Shown here one piece after another: positions 34,424 to 43,685 of a stretch of DNA of 64,000 nucleotides. The notes beneath the pieces were generated by a model, which was not told the origin of the DNA, made no database searches, and saw only the letters and a list, made by a program, of their open reading frames with translations. The DNA is from Adhaeribacter_A terreus (lineage in GTDB: Bacteria > Bacteroidota > Bacteroidia > Cytophagales > Hymenobacteraceae): positions 62,001-126,000 of the forward strand of contig NZ_JBHSKT010000010.1 of NCBI RefSeq assembly GCF_042657365.1, written 5' to 3'. Made by a program: the position numbers and the translations under genes. The first letter of the stretch is position 1. Every line of letters starts with the position of its first letter.

Positions 34424-35992
34424 TTATTTAATGATCAGTTTCTGAACGCTTACTTTGTCGCCGGCTTTCAGGTTTACCAGGTATAAACCAGGTCTCATGC
34501 CTAAGCTGCGGCCGTCTACGTTTATTTCGGTGGCGTTGGTTATTTGTCTGCTGTGCAGTACGCGGCCACTCATATCCAGAATTTGCAGTGTTGCATTTGT
34601 TGGCTCAGTGGTTCTTACATTGAATACACCGTCGGTAGATGGGTTCGGATAAACTGTGATGCCTGCATCTTTTCCTTTAGCTGTTACAGCGATTACTTTG
34701 CTGAATTCAAACTTGCCGTCGAAATCTACCTGGCGTAATCTGTAGTAATTCAGGCCGTTGGCAGCATTTTTATCGAGGAAGTTATATTTCAGTACGTTGC
34801 TGCTATTGCCGTTACCTTTCACGGTGCCAACAGTTTCGAAAGAACGGCCATCGTTGCTGCGTTGTACTTCAAAACGATCGTTATTTTTCTCAGCGGCAGT
34901 AGACCAGTTCAGGGAAATTCCTTCGGCAGTGGTAGTGCCCGAGAAACCGATCAGTTCTACCGGTAGCGGGTTAATATTGCCGCAATCTTCGTTTACAAAC
35001 ACATATTCTGTATCGGTTGCGGTTCCGCAGTTATTGGTTACTGTTACGGTTACATCGCCTGGTTCAAAGCCTACATAAACGGTAATACTGTTAGTGCCTT
35101 GTCCAGAATCGATGGTCCAATCGGCGGGAACGTTCCAGGTATAGGTGGCGTTGTTTTGCGCTGGGGTAGTGAAGGTATAAGGTTCATCATTGAAAGCACA
35201 AACGGTATCTGGTCCGGCAATTTCAGCTACTACGTTGCAAACCGGTGGCGTACCGCAGTTGGTGTTCACATCTACATCTATAGCATCGGAAGCGGTAGTG
35301 TTGCAGTAGCCTTTGTAGCCTCCTACGCCGTTGCCGTTGTTGCCATTTCCGCTGTTACCGTTAGAAGCAAATGTTGTGGTTACACTAACTTTGCCGTCAG
35401 TTGCACCAGGAGTTACGGTTAAAGTCTTGGTACCTTGTCCGCTTACAATTGTCCAGCCGGCTGGTACAGTCCAGGTATAAGTAAAGTTACCTTTCACCTG
35501 GCCATTACCGTTACCATTTCCGCGGCCTAAAGAATCCGCTACAGTTGCATTATACGTTTGGTTTACATTTACACAAACAGAATCAGGTCCATCTACATCA
35601 ACAATAAAGCCTTTGCTTGGTTTTACAGGGAGGGTTGCTACTTTGGTGCCGCAGATCGGGTCATTCACTTTCACTTTCATGGTACCGCTTTTAGTACCGA
35701 CTCTTACAGTTACGCAGTTGGTGCCTTGCCCGGAAACAATTTCCCAGCCGGTTGGCGGGTTGCCGGCGTGGGCTCTTGGCACATCCCATTCAAAAGAAGT
35801 ATAGCCCCGGCTGTTATCGATGCAATAGGTTTCTAAAGAACCTGGACAAGGATGTTGATTTCCGGTTATTGGTCTTGGTTGCGAGGTATTACAAGGGCTG
35901 TTGGTTTTTGCTGCCTGCTGCGCATTTGCGTCAGGGTTAAGAAAAAGCAGCGACAAGAAAAGGAATACGGAAGTAAGTAAGTTAGTTTTCAT
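34424..35992 (-). CDS. Secreted protein with PKD-like repeats and T9SS sorting domain
   Basis: 522 aa, signal peptide 1-24 (VFLFLSLLFLNPDANA). Three successive PKD-like beta-sandwich segments (about 40-130, 130-250, 255-345) each end in a phrase like SGQGTNSITVYVG, which is typical of T9SS-exported proteins. The second carries two glycine/asparagine runs (GRGNGNGNGQVKGN and GNSGNGNNGNGVGGY), likely flexible loops. Then come NPLPVELIGF, YYRLRQVDFDG and a sorting domain with VYPNPSTDGVFNV. The protein is expected on the cell surface; its partner is unknown. Confidence 0.9.
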   Translation of the reverse strand: MKTNLLTSVFLFLSLLFLNPDANAQQAAKTNSPCNTSQPRPITGNQHPCPGSLETYCIDNSRGYTSFEWDVPRAHAGNPPTGWEIVSGQGTNCVTVRVGTKSGTMKVKVNDPICGTKVATLPVKPSKGFIVDVDGPDSVCVNVNQTYNATVADSLGRGNGNGNGQVKGNFTYTWTVPAGWTIVSGQGTKTLTVTPGATDGKVSVTTTFASNGNSGNGNNGNGVGGYKGYCNTTASDAIDVDVNTNCGTPPVCNVVAEIAGPDTVCAFNDEPYTFTTPAQNNATYTWNVPADWTIDSGQGTNSITVYVGFEPGDVTVTVTNNCGTATDTEYVFVNEDCGNINPLPVELIGFSGTTTAEGISLNWSTAAEKNNDRFEVQRSNDGRSFETVGTVKGNGNSSNVLKYNFLDKNAANGLNYYRLRQVDFDGKFEFSKVIAVTAKGKDAGITVYPNPSTDGVFNVRTTEPTNATLQILDMSGRVLHSRQITNATEINVDGRSLGMRPGLYLVNLKAGDKVSVQKLIIK

Positions 35993-36393
35993 AGCTCGGA
36001 ATAGTTAAATTTTCTTCATATTTTCAGTTAAATTTTCGAAATCATTTTCGGTAATTTCTTATATGGGGTTTTAACGCCCCGAGCTATCATCAGTTGCACT
36101 AAGCAATGTTTACAAATTTAAAATCCTTTAATATTATTTAAATAATACAATTTATACACTCATTTACCAGCTTTAAACACCTATTCACCTCATTTTTTAC
36201 AACTATATACAACTACCTATATTTAACTTATCCAAGACTATTAAATTTCAGGCAAGCATTTCATAGCTGATAAAAAAGTTTTAAACTGTTTTCTACTTAA
36301 AATATCGACTGATATTAAGTACAATTTTAAAGAGTTTTATCATACCTATTTTCATGCGGAATATAATGCTGTTATTGCCCGTTTTTTTTATGT
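35993..36393. other. AT-rich intergenic region between divergent genes
   Basis: A possible -7 box for the PKD-like gene (TAAATTTG on the reverse strand, 36113-36120) lies about 120 bases upstream of its ATG. A small hairpin, GGGGTTTTAACGCCCC, at 36065-36080 would fall in the leader. Nothing else was recognised; the + strand helicase gene begins beyond a repeat copy. Confidence 0.45.
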
Positions 36394-36424
36394 ACTTTTA
36401 CTCAGCGCTTTCATAGCGTTTTTT
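36394..36424 (+). repeat. ATAGCG interspersed repeat, copy 12
   Basis: ACTTTTACTCAGCGC then TTTCATAGCGTTTTTT, 25 bases before the helicase ATG. Confidence 0.75.
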
Positions 36425-36448
36425 GTATTTAAAATTGAACTGACTTTT

Positions 36449-37957
36449 ATGAGTGAAATGGATACCGTTTCTTTCGATACCTTTGACCTGCACGACGATC
36501 TTTTAAATGGCATCAACGCCATGGGCTTTAGAAATGCCACGCCCGTGCAGCAGCAAGCCATTCCGGCTATTCTGGAACAAAAAGACCTGATCGCCTGCGC
36601 CCAGACCGGAACCGGCAAAACAGGCGCGTATTTAATTCCGCTTTTAGACCGCATTTCCCACGCCGGCCACGACCATACCAGCACGTTAATTTTAGTACCT
36701 ACCCGCGAACTTGCCAAGCAGATCGACGATCAGGTTGAAGGTCTCTCCTATTTCGTTTCGGCTACCAGCATTGCCATTTACGGCGGCAGCAAAGGCGATA
36801 ACTGGGACCAACAGAAACGTGCTCTAACGACAGGTGCCGATATTATTATTGCCACGCCTGGTCGCCTTATTGCGCACATGAACATGGGCTACGTAAAGTT
36901 CGACCAACTCAATTATCTGGTGCTTGACGAAGCCGATAAAATGCTGGACATGGGCTTTATGGACGACATTATGCGCATTGTGAACGAACTGCCGAAGAAC
37001 CGCCAGACGCTACTTTTCTCCGCCACCATGCCGCCAAAGATCCGCACGCTGGCCAAAAACATTCTGAACGAACCGGTAGAGATCAGCCTTGCAGTCTCCA
37101 AGCCCGCCGAAAACATCGACCAACGCTTCTACTTCACTTACGACAGCCAGAAACTACCTCTGCTGGAAAGCCTGATCAACGGATTGGAAGTTTCGAGCAT
37201 GATCGTATTCACTTCCCGGAAATCAAATGTAAATTCTATTGTGCGCTCGCTACAGAAACTTGGTTTTACCGCTGAAGGAATTCAATCTGACATTGAGCAG
37301 GACGAACGCGAAAAAGTACTTTTAGGCTTCCGGAATAAGAAATACCAGATCCTGGTGGCTACCGATATTATGTCGCGCGGCATCGATATCGATAATATTT
37401 CGCACGTAGTGAATTTCGATATGCCGCAGGACGCTGAAGATTACATTCACCGCATCGGCCGCACCGCCCGCGCTGCCGCTACCGGCACCGCGCTAACGTT
37501 CGTGAATGAAAAGGACATGTACAAGATCCCGCGCATCGAACGTCTGATCGAGAAAGAAGTACCAAAATTCGACCTGCCCGATTTTTTAGGCAAAGGCCCG
37601 GAATATAACCCGAACGCCAAACCGGAAAAACGCGGCGGCCGCGATAAAAAAGGCGGCAAAGGCCGCAACGGCGATCGCAAAGAAAACCGCAGCTCCAAAC
37701 CACAAGGTGAGCGCAAACCCGCTGCAAAAGCGGAAGGCCAACCAACTGAAACCGGAGAAAACACTATAGTTTCAAGCCTAAAAAGTGCCGAGAACAAAAA
37801 CCGTAACCGTGATAGGAACCGCGACCGCGACCGCAAACCTAAAGCTGAAGTAGACAATAACCGCCCGATCAAGGCCTTTGTACCGAAACGCGAATCGAAA
37901 ACGCAGCATGCTGCTGAAGGAAAAGCTTCCTCGGAGAATACGCCTACAGCTGAATAA
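36449..37957 (+). CDS. DEAD-box RNA helicase
   Basis: 502 aa. All core motifs are visible: Q motif region with FRNATPVQQQAIP, motif I AQTGTGKT (about 49-56), PTREL, TPGR, DEAD in LDEADKMLDMGF, SAT, and in domain 2 VATDIMSRGIDI and HRIGRTARA. After about residue 385 a basic Arg/Lys/Asn-rich tail follows (GRDKKGGKGRNGDRKEN and NRDRNRDRDRK), as in RhlE/CsdA-type helicases of cold adaptation and ribosome assembly. The exact subfamily is unclear. A terminator follows 28 bases after the stop. Confidence 0.93.
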   Translation: MSEMDTVSFDTFDLHDDLLNGINAMGFRNATPVQQQAIPAILEQKDLIACAQTGTGKTGAYLIPLLDRISHAGHDHTSTLILVPTRELAKQIDDQVEGLSYFVSATSIAIYGGSKGDNWDQQKRALTTGADIIIATPGRLIAHMNMGYVKFDQLNYLVLDEADKMLDMGFMDDIMRIVNELPKNRQTLLFSATMPPKIRTLAKNILNEPVEISLAVSKPAENIDQRFYFTYDSQKLPLLESLINGLEVSSMIVFTSRKSNVNSIVRSLQKLGFTAEGIQSDIEQDEREKVLLGFRNKKYQILVATDIMSRGIDIDNISHVVNFDMPQDAEDYIHRIGRTARAAATGTALTFVNEKDMYKIPRIERLIEKEVPKFDLPDFLGKGPEYNPNAKPEKRGGRDKKGGKGRNGDRKENRSSKPQGERKPAAKAEGQPTETGENTIVSSLKSAENKNRNRDRNRDRDRKPKAEVDNNRPIKAFVPKRESKTQHAAEGKASSENTPTAE

Positions 37958-37984
37958 AACGGTATAGTTTTGAGCTAAAAAAGT
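37956..37984 (-). repeat. ATAGCG repeat variant after the helicase stop
   Basis: AAAACGGTATAGTTTTGAGC then TAAAAAAGT. It overlaps the helicase stop codon and runs into the terminator stem. Confidence 0.65.
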
Positions 37985-38012
37985 AAAGCCCTGCAATTTT
38001 GCAGGGCTTTTT
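37985..38012 (+). terminator. Terminator of the DEAD-box helicase
   Basis: AAAGCCCTGCAA pairs with TTGCAGGGCTTT around TT, followed by TTTGTTTG. Confidence 0.85.
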
Positions 38013-38068
38013 GTTTGAACACGATTTTTAGGATTTAAGGGATTGGCAGGAATTTTATATTTCGGCAG

Positions 38069-38099
38069 AAAAAACGCTATGCTTTCAAGCATAAAAAGT
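38069..38099 (-). repeat. ATAGCG interspersed repeat, copy 14
   Basis: AAAAAACGCTATGCTTTCAA then GCATAAAAAGT, between the convergent helicase and menA genes. Confidence 0.85.
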
Positions 38100-38142
38100 C
38101 ATATAATGGCTCCTGGCGCAAGTGTTAAGCCAGCAAAAAAAA

Positions 38143-39081
38143 TTACAACAAGCTAATCGCTAACCCAATCCCAAAAAGTAACACAAACAGCAACGTAGAA
38201 AGCGAAAGCTGTTTTAGATAAGGATCAAGTTCGGCTGGTTGCTGCTTTTTAGAAACATGAATGCCATTGTAAATAAAGAACGGAAAGCTCAGCACGAACA
38301 GAAACTGCCACGGACCGAAGAAACGCCAGAAGACAAAACCAACCGCACAGGCCATTCCGGCAATTAACAAGAACCAATGGTAAACCCGGGCTTTGCGCGC
38401 ACCTAACCTCACCGGAACGGAATTCTTACCGGCCAGTTTATCCGAAACAATGTCGCGTATGTTGTTTACGTTGAGCACGCCGGTGGCAAAGAAACCGCAG
38501 GCGGCGGCTGGTAACAGGTGGCTCGGGCTGAACTCCTGGCTTTGCAGAAAAACGGTACCCATAACGCCCAGCAAACCAAAGAACAGGAACACCGAAATAT
38601 CGCCTAAACCGGCATAACCGTAAGGTTTCGGGCCATTGGTGTAGGTAATGGCAGCCCAAATTGCGGCTAAACCCAAGGCCAGAAAAAGCAGGAACAAGTA
38701 AATTCCTTCACTGCCAAAACTAACCCAAAGCAAGCCCAACCCACTCACCAGCGACAGCAAACTAAAAACCCCAATCCCGGCTTTCATCTGCTTTTTGGAA
38801 ATATGGCCGGCCTGCACAGCACGTTTCGGACCTTTCCGTTCAGCGTGGTCGGCACCGTGTACGGAATCGCCGTAATCGTTGGCCAGGTTGGAAAGAATCT
38901 GCAAAAAAAGCGTGGTTAAAATGCACAAACCCAGCACTTCCGGCCGGAAAGAAATTTGCGTGGCCGCCAGAAAACCGCCCATAAAAATGCTGCTCAACGA
39001 AAGCGGCAAAGTGCGCAAACGAAACGCCGAAACCCAGGCTTTCACTTTTCCCGGCGCTTCGGCGTTCATATTCGTATTCAT
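38143..39081 (-). CDS. menA: 1,4-dihydroxy-2-naphthoate polyprenyltransferase
   Basis: 312 aa from the ATG at 39081 (the frame also opens at a TTG six codons earlier). MenA prenylates dihydroxynaphthoate in menaquinone synthesis, the quinone used by the complex I encoded nearby. UbiA-family membrane protein with about nine helices; the first Asp-rich motif is NLANDYGDSVHGADH (about 66-80), the second lies in the VNNIRDIVSDKLAGKN region (about 206-221). MenA-specific features are FRLRTLPLSLSSIFMG at the N-terminus. It lies 34 bases downstream of the peroxidase gene and may be co-transcribed. Confidence 0.9.
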   Translation of the reverse strand: MNTNMNAEAPGKVKAWVSAFRLRTLPLSLSSIFMGGFLAATQISFRPEVLGLCILTTLFLQILSNLANDYGDSVHGADHAERKGPKRAVQAGHISKKQMKAGIGVFSLLSLVSGLGLLWVSFGSEGIYLFLLFLALGLAAIWAAITYTNGPKPYGYAGLGDISVFLFFGLLGVMGTVFLQSQEFSPSHLLPAAACGFFATGVLNVNNIRDIVSDKLAGKNSVPVRLGARKARVYHWFLLIAGMACAVGFVFWRFFGPWQFLFVLSFPFFIYNGIHVSKKQQPAELDPYLKQLSLSTLLFVLLFGIGLAISLL

Positions 39082-39084
39082 TTG

Positions 39085-39114
39085 AAAATCGGTAGGCAAA
39101 ACGAAGGAAAAAGT
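39085..39114 (-). repeat. Degenerate ATAGCG repeat variant
   Basis: AAAATCGGTAGGCAAAACG then AAGGAAAAAGTATT. It fills the space before menA, so this may be a decayed copy. Confidence 0.35.
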
Positions 39115-39115
39115 A

Positions 39116-39715
39116 TTATTGGTGAATGGCTGTCAGCATTTCGTTGCTCATGGGCGTAACTTTGGAATTGAAAAACGCCTGCACTTTGCCGTTCTCATCG
39201 ATCAGGTATTTGCAGAAATTCCAGTTCGGTTTTTCGTCGGTTACGCCATTCAGTTCTTTGCTGGAAAGGAACTGGTAAAGCGGGTGCATATCGTCGCCGG
39301 CCACCGAAATTTTCTCCATTACCGGAAACGTTACGCCGTAATTCTTTTCGCAGAACGCCGCAATTTCCTGGTTCGAACCGGGTTCCTGTCCGCCGAAATT
39401 ATTGGCCGGAAAACCAAGCACCACTACTTTATCGCCGTGCTTATCGTAAAGCTCCTGCAGCTCTTTGTATTGCGGCGTGTACCCGCATTCCGAAGCTGTG
39501 TTCACGATCAGCATTTTGCGACCTTTGTAATTGCTGAGCACAATATCTTCACCCTGCAAAGTCTTGAATTCGAAATCGTAAACCGAATGAGCCGGGTTTT
39601 GTGCCTGCTCAAAAGTACCTTCCATTTGTGACATAGTTTTTGATGCTTTGGGTGTTTCTTTCTGCTGACAAGCAATTGCTGTCAGCAATAAAAAACCGAT
39701 TAAAATTTTCTTCAT
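39116..39715 (-). CDS. Glutathione peroxidase family lipoprotein
   Basis: 199 aa from the ATG at 39715 (MKKILIGF); a longer frame to 39781 is less likely because it precedes a clear signal peptide. The lipobox LTAIAC puts the lipidated Cys at 16, so the protein is probably membrane-anchored outside the cytoplasm. The catalytic loop VNTASECGYTPQY has Cys77 in place of selenocysteine; FPANNFGGQEPGSNQEI and the WNFCKYLID phrase complete the family signature. Cys-type enzymes of this kind usually reduce peroxides using thioredoxin. Confidence 0.9.
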   Translation of the reverse strand: MKKILIGFLLLTAIACQQKETPKASKTMSQMEGTFEQAQNPAHSVYDFEFKTLQGEDIVLSNYKGRKMLIVNTASECGYTPQYKELQELYDKHGDKVVVLGFPANNFGGQEPGSNQEIAAFCEKNYGVTFPVMEKISVAGDDMHPLYQFLSSKELNGVTDEKPNWNFCKYLIDENGKVQAFFNSKVTPMSNEMLTAIHQ

Positions 39716-39746
39716 TTTGAGGTAACTGAATTTCGGAGGAAAGGTT

Positions 39747-40340
39747 TTATGAAACTTGATTAAACAACTTGAATTCAACATCCATCGGAATTTGGCCTGA
39801 ATACGATTGCCTTACTTTAATTTGATAATTAAGGTAAGTTTCATATTCATTTACTCTACTCCAAGCTTGAGTTAATTTCTCAATTTTCTTATCCTTTTGA
39901 AGTTTATCTTGAATAATATTATCAATTGGAATATGAAAGAATCTGTAGTTTCTAGAAATATTGGGCACTCTATTCTCACCAAAAGCAAATAAATATTTTA
40001 GTGACATATTTATCCATTTCTGAGCTTGACCAACCGAAAATCCGAAGCCTAATTCTTCACTATAAATATTGATAAGTTTCTCACATTGAATTTTATGCTA
40101 CGCATCAAAATCAGCTTGAGTTGAAAATTCTGTATTTAAGAGTTCTTCAATAATTGTCCGAATTAGATTTTTAAATTTTGAATAACTATCTGCTTTTTTC
40201 TTTTCTGCTAAACCAGTTTGTGTTCGGTTGAAATCACGATAAGCTCGGTTAATAGCCGCATCTATAAAATCAACTTTGGTAATGAAATACAACCGGATCC
40301 AAAATTCTTCAAAATCGGATTTTTCTAAAACTGATTTAAT
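39747..40340 (-). pseudogene. Broken gene: in-frame stop, no start codon
   Basis: One reading frame runs from 40340 to the stop at 39747 but is cut by an amber codon at 40098-40100 (QADFDA, stop, HKIQCEKLINIY). Upstream of 40292 the frame stays open (IKSVLEKSDFEEFWIR) up to exactly 40340, where the ATAGCG repeat at 40341-40370 begins and no ATG is available. The reconstructed 196-residue product is soluble, Lys/Phe-rich and unlike its neighbours in being AT-rich; I do not recognise the family. Decay, not a sequencing slip, is favoured because both the start and the middle are damaged. Confidence 0.7.
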
Positions 40341-40370
40341 AAAAACGCTATCCTTTTCACCTCAAAAAGT
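40341..40370 (-). repeat. ATAGCG interspersed repeat abutting the broken gene
   Basis: AAAAACGCTATCCTTTTCAC then CTCAAAAAGT. Its left edge coincides with the end of the open frame of the pseudogene. Confidence 0.85.
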
Positions 40371-40396
40371 GCGGACAGGTCAAGCCCTGTCCCTAC
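40371..40396. repeat. GCCCTGTCCCTAC repeat, copy 1
   Basis: GCGGACAGGTCAAG then CCCTGTCCCTAC; the two halves are partly complementary (GGACAGG/CCTGTCC). A near copy lies at 43686-43713. Confidence 0.6.
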
Positions 40397-40402
40397 TAAA
40401 AA

Positions 40403-42193
40403 TTACATGCGGTCCGGAACCTGAATTCCCAGCAAGCCCATCGCTTTTTTAATGGTTTTAGCAACTTGCTCCGACAAGGCAATTCTAAAGCTGCGTGCCT
40501 TTTGATCAGTTTCCTGGAAAATGGAAACTTCGGTGTAGAAACGGTTGTAGGCTTTGGCTAATTCGTAGGCGTATTGCGCGATGATGCTTGGAGCGAACAA
40601 ATTAGCGGCTTCCTGCACGGTCTTTTCGTAGTAGCTCAGCAGTACAATTACCTCGGTTTCGGTTTCGTGCAAAGAAGGCAAATTGGCGAACGCAGCAGCA
40701 TCGAAAGCAATGTCCATTTCGGCGGCTTTGCGCAGAATGGCGGCAATACGCGCGTGCGTGTACTGTATAAACGGACCGGTATTTCCCTGGAATTCAATAG
40801 ATTCTGCCGGATTGAAAAGCATCCGTTTTTTCGGGTCCACTTTCAGCAGGAAATACTTGAGCGCGCCCATCGCCAGTTTGTGGTACAGTTCCTGCGCTTC
40901 CATATCAGAGAAACCTTCTATCTTGCCCAGTTCATCGGTTTTCTGGCGCGCCGTTTCGATCATTTCTTCCACCAGTTCGTCGGCATCTACCACGGTTCCT
41001 TCCCGGCTTTTCATTTTACCGCTTGGCAGGTCTACCATGCCGTAGCTTAAATGGAAAATGCCGTCGGCGTAGGGTTTGCCTAGTTTTTTCAGGATAGCTT
41101 TAAGCACCTGCATGTGGTAGTTCTGCTCATCAGCAATCACGTAAACCGAGGTATCGTAGTTAAATTCCTGGTATTTCAGCTCGGCGGTGCCTAAGTCCTG
41201 GGTAATGTAAACCGAAGTGCCGTCGGCGCGCAAAACGAGTTTTTCATCGAGGCCTTCTTCTTTCAGATCGACCCAAACAGAGCCATTCTCTTTTTTGAAG
41301 AATACACCTTTTTCCAGGCCTTCATCTACTCGTTCTTTGCCTAATAAGTAGGTTTCCGATTCGTAGAAATATTTATGAAAATCGACGCCGATGTTTTTAT
41401 AGGTTTCGTCGAAACCCTGGTAAACCCAGGCGTTCATCTGCTTCCACAAAGCCATCACTTCTTCGTCGCCCTGCTCCCATTTTTTGAGCATTTCCTGGGC
41501 TTCTTTCATGAGCGGCGCTTCTTTTTTGGCAGTTTCCACGTCCATGCCGTTTTTCACGAGCTCGTCAATTTCCTGCTTGTAGGCTTTATCGAACATCACG
41601 TAGTAACGGCCGGCTAAATGGTCGCCTTTAATACCTGCTTGCTCCGGCGTTTCTTCGTTGCCGAAAAGCTGATAAGCCAGCATACTTTTGCAGATGTGAA
41701 TGCCACGGTCGTTGATCAGGTTTACTTTAGTAACGTGGTTGCCCGCCGCTTCCAGAATTTCCGAAACCGAGTAACCCAGAAAATTATTGCGCAAATGGCC
41801 TAAGTGCAGCGGCTTGTTCGTGTTGGGAGAAGAATATTCTACCACGATCTTTTTACCGGTATCGGACAGTTTTTCGTCTGAACTTCCTACCATTTTGCGG
41901 AACAAATCCACCCACACGTTCTCGGCAATTTCCAGGTTCAGGAAACCTTTAACCACGTTAAAGCCCGAAACTTCTTTCGCGTTTTCCTTCAGATATTCCC
42001 CCAAAGCCTGACCGATCTGCTCCGGACCTTTGCCCGCCTGTTTCGTGAACGGGAAGGTTACAAACGTGAACGTGCCGGCAAATTCCTTGCGGGTTTCCTG
42101 CAACACAATAGTAGCCGGATCGATCTGAATGGAAAAGGTCTTATTTAAAGCGTCGGCAATGGCCGTGCGGATATTTTGTTCTAATTGTTTCAT
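40403..42193 (-). CDS. argS: Arginyl-tRNA synthetase
   Basis: 596 aa. ArgS charges tRNA-Arg. Class I signatures: HLGH (residues 130-133, in NKPLHLGHLRNN) and the KMSKS-like loop KMKSREGTVVD. The N-terminal Add-1 domain (1-110) and the helical anticodon-binding C-terminus ending QVPDRM are both present. Length fits. It stands alone on the reverse strand with its own -7 box 35 bases upstream; arginine-using enzymes lie next to it. Confidence 0.96.
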   Translation of the reverse strand: MKQLEQNIRTAIADALNKTFSIQIDPATIVLQETRKEFAGTFTFVTFPFTKQAGKGPEQIGQALGEYLKENAKEVSGFNVVKGFLNLEIAENVWVDLFRKMVGSSDEKLSDTGKKIVVEYSSPNTNKPLHLGHLRNNFLGYSVSEILEAAGNHVTKVNLINDRGIHICKSMLAYQLFGNEETPEQAGIKGDHLAGRYYVMFDKAYKQEIDELVKNGMDVETAKKEAPLMKEAQEMLKKWEQGDEEVMALWKQMNAWVYQGFDETYKNIGVDFHKYFYESETYLLGKERVDEGLEKGVFFKKENGSVWVDLKEEGLDEKLVLRADGTSVYITQDLGTAELKYQEFNYDTSVYVIADEQNYHMQVLKAILKKLGKPYADGIFHLSYGMVDLPSGKMKSREGTVVDADELVEEMIETARQKTDELGKIEGFSDMEAQELYHKLAMGALKYFLLKVDPKKRMLFNPAESIEFQGNTGPFIQYTHARIAAILRKAAEMDIAFDAAAFANLPSLHETETEVIVLLSYYEKTVQEAANLFAPSIIAQYAYELAKAYNRFYTEVSIFQETDQKARSFRIALSEQVAKTIKKAMGLLGIQVPDRM

Positions 42194-42198
42194 TTCGG

Positions 42199-42226
42199 AA
42201 ACGGTAGGTAAAATGGAGTTAAAAGT
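42199..42226 (-). repeat. ATAGCG repeat variant in the argS leader
   Basis: AAACGGTAGGTAAAATGGAG then TTAAAAGT; lies between the argS -7 box and its ATG. Confidence 0.45.
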
Positions 42227-42227
42227 G

Positions 42228-42235
42228 CAAAGTTA
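42228..42235 (-). promoter_or_regulatory. -7 box of argS
   Basis: The reverse strand reads TAACTTTG, 35 bases before the ATG. Confidence 0.6.
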
Positions 42236-42306
42236 AGAGTTATGAGTTATTTTCTGACTTAAAAAAAGACAAAGCCGAAAGAACCTATGAAACCGTTTCA
42301 AAATAC

Positions 42307-42447
42307 GGCCTTATAAGTTCCCTCGGCTTCGCCCGGGATGACGATTTTTTATCATTCCGACGTCAGGAGAGATCTCCGGAGAAAGGTAGTAAAGCCAGAA
42401 TAAAAGCAACTACTATACTGACGGGATCTCTCCTATCCTCGAGATGA
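42307..42447. repeat. GTCAT-type repeat block with inverted ends
   Basis: A copy of the 18008-18043 element (42307-42343) is followed by an imperfect inverted repeat: TCATTCCGACGTCAGGAGAG near 42351 facing CTCTCCTATCCTCGAGATGA near 42427. It fills the gap between the argS promoter and the arginase stop. Confidence 0.6.
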
Positions 42448-42470
42448 CTGCAAATAATAACGAGATAATA

Positions 42471-43445
42471 TTAAGCAGAAACCTTCTCTACTTTACCCAA
42501 GCGTTCAACTAAGGAATTCGTAGTTGCTTCCAGAATTTCGAAAGCGTTTTCGGCCATGGTGTTTTCGGTATCTAACGTTGGGTTGATTTCCACCATTTCG
42601 AAGCAGCAAACGCGCGGGTCTTTTACCAGACAGGCGCATAATTCTTTGGCTTGTTCTACGGTTAAACCTGTTTCTACCGGCGTGCCAGTGCCTTTAGAGA
42701 ATTTAGAATCGAGGCTGTCTACGTCAAAGGAAATATAGATCAGGTCGCAGTCTTTGAGACGGGCCAGGGCTTCGTTGGCAATGTTCTCGGCGCCTTTCTG
42801 GTTGAATTCGTCGAAATGGTAATTCTTGATGTTATGTTTTTTCATCAGGTAATCTTCCGGCACTTCGTAGGACCGCACCATAATGTAGATCAGATCATCG
42901 TAAGAGAATTTCGGGCCTTCAACACCTACCTTTTTTACGGAACGCCAGAAGAATCTGCTTTCAGGATCCAGGTCGTTTATTTTGCAATCTTTATTGTCTT
43001 CGTTCAGGGCAATTGCCAGGCTCATGCCGTGCATGTTGCCGGAAGGCGTGGTATATGGCGAATGGATATCGGAATGGGCATCGATCCAGATCACGCCAAG
43101 GCGCTTATCGGGGTGGGCTGCTTTAATACCGGCAATGGTTCCTGCGGCGTTGGAATGGTCGGCGGCTAAAACCAGCGGGAACATATTGAACTCAAATGTC
43201 TGCGCAATGGTGGAACTGATAGACTTGAGCGTAACGAGAATGGAATCAATGTGCTTGGCAAACGGGAAAAGATTTTTGTCGAACAGCACATGATTATCGT
43301 TCGGCACTTCGATGGAGTTGAACCGTTTAAAATAATCGGAACCTGCATCCAGGCAGGCAATTTTCAGGGCATCGATCCCCAGACTTGCGCCGCGCGTTCC
43401 GGCGCCTAATTCAGATTTTACTTCAATAATTTTTACATTCTTCAT
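42471..43445 (-). CDS. Arginase-type ureohydrolase
   Basis: 324 aa. Ureohydrolases cleave a guanidino group using two Mn ions. Metal ligands are visible: His107 in AADHSNAAG, Asp132/His134/Asp136 in IDAHSDIHSP, and two Asp in SFDVDSLD. The loop TTPSGNMHGMSLA resembles the arginase substrate loop (SPSGNIHG), so arginine to ornithine and urea is the best guess. Agmatinase or formimidoylglutamase are alternatives. It is divergent from the arginine decarboxylase 640 bp away and close to argS, which fits an arginine theme. Confidence 0.85.
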   Translation of the reverse strand: MKNVKIIEVKSELGAGTRGASLGIDALKIACLDAGSDYFKRFNSIEVPNDNHVLFDKNLFPFAKHIDSILVTLKSISSTIAQTFEFNMFPLVLAADHSNAAGTIAGIKAAHPDKRLGVIWIDAHSDIHSPYTTPSGNMHGMSLAIALNEDNKDCKINDLDPESRFFWRSVKKVGVEGPKFSYDDLIYIMVRSYEVPEDYLMKKHNIKNYHFDEFNQKGAENIANEALARLKDCDLIYISFDVDSLDSKFSKGTGTPVETGLTVEQAKELCACLVKDPRVCCFEMVEINPTLDTENTMAENAFEILEATTNSLVERLGKVEKVSA

Positions 43446-43601
43446 AAAAGGATTAATGGTCCGTTTGCAAATATGCGAAAATAAAGGGAGTTAAACCACC
43501 GGAAAACCGCTAACAGTTTATTTCCATCCGTTAGAGGAAATTTGTTTTCAACCACCCCCGAGCACTCTGGTTCAGGCGGGGAGCTTTACCCCAGCCCTGC
43601 C

Positions 43602-43625
43602 CTGCCCTAAAAACAGGGGAGGGAG
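43602..43625 (+). repeat. Left arm of a 24-bp inverted repeat (GC-rich family)
   Basis: CTGCCCTAAAAACAGGGG then AGGGAG; exact inverted match to 43955-43978. Confidence 0.85.
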
Positions 43626-43643
43626 TTTTCTTATCTTCTATTT

Positions 43644-43672
43644 GATTTTTTCTGCTTAAAAGCATAGCGTTT
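43644..43672 (+). repeat. ATAGCG interspersed repeat, copy 16
   Basis: GATTTTTTCTGCTT then AAAAGCATAGCGTTT. Confidence 0.7.
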
Positions 43673-43685
43673 CTATCAGCAATGC

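Noticed and set aside
40098..40292. Separate small gene from a TTG start at 40292
   Set aside because: The frame continues upstream and downstream across an amber codon, so a single broken gene explains it better.
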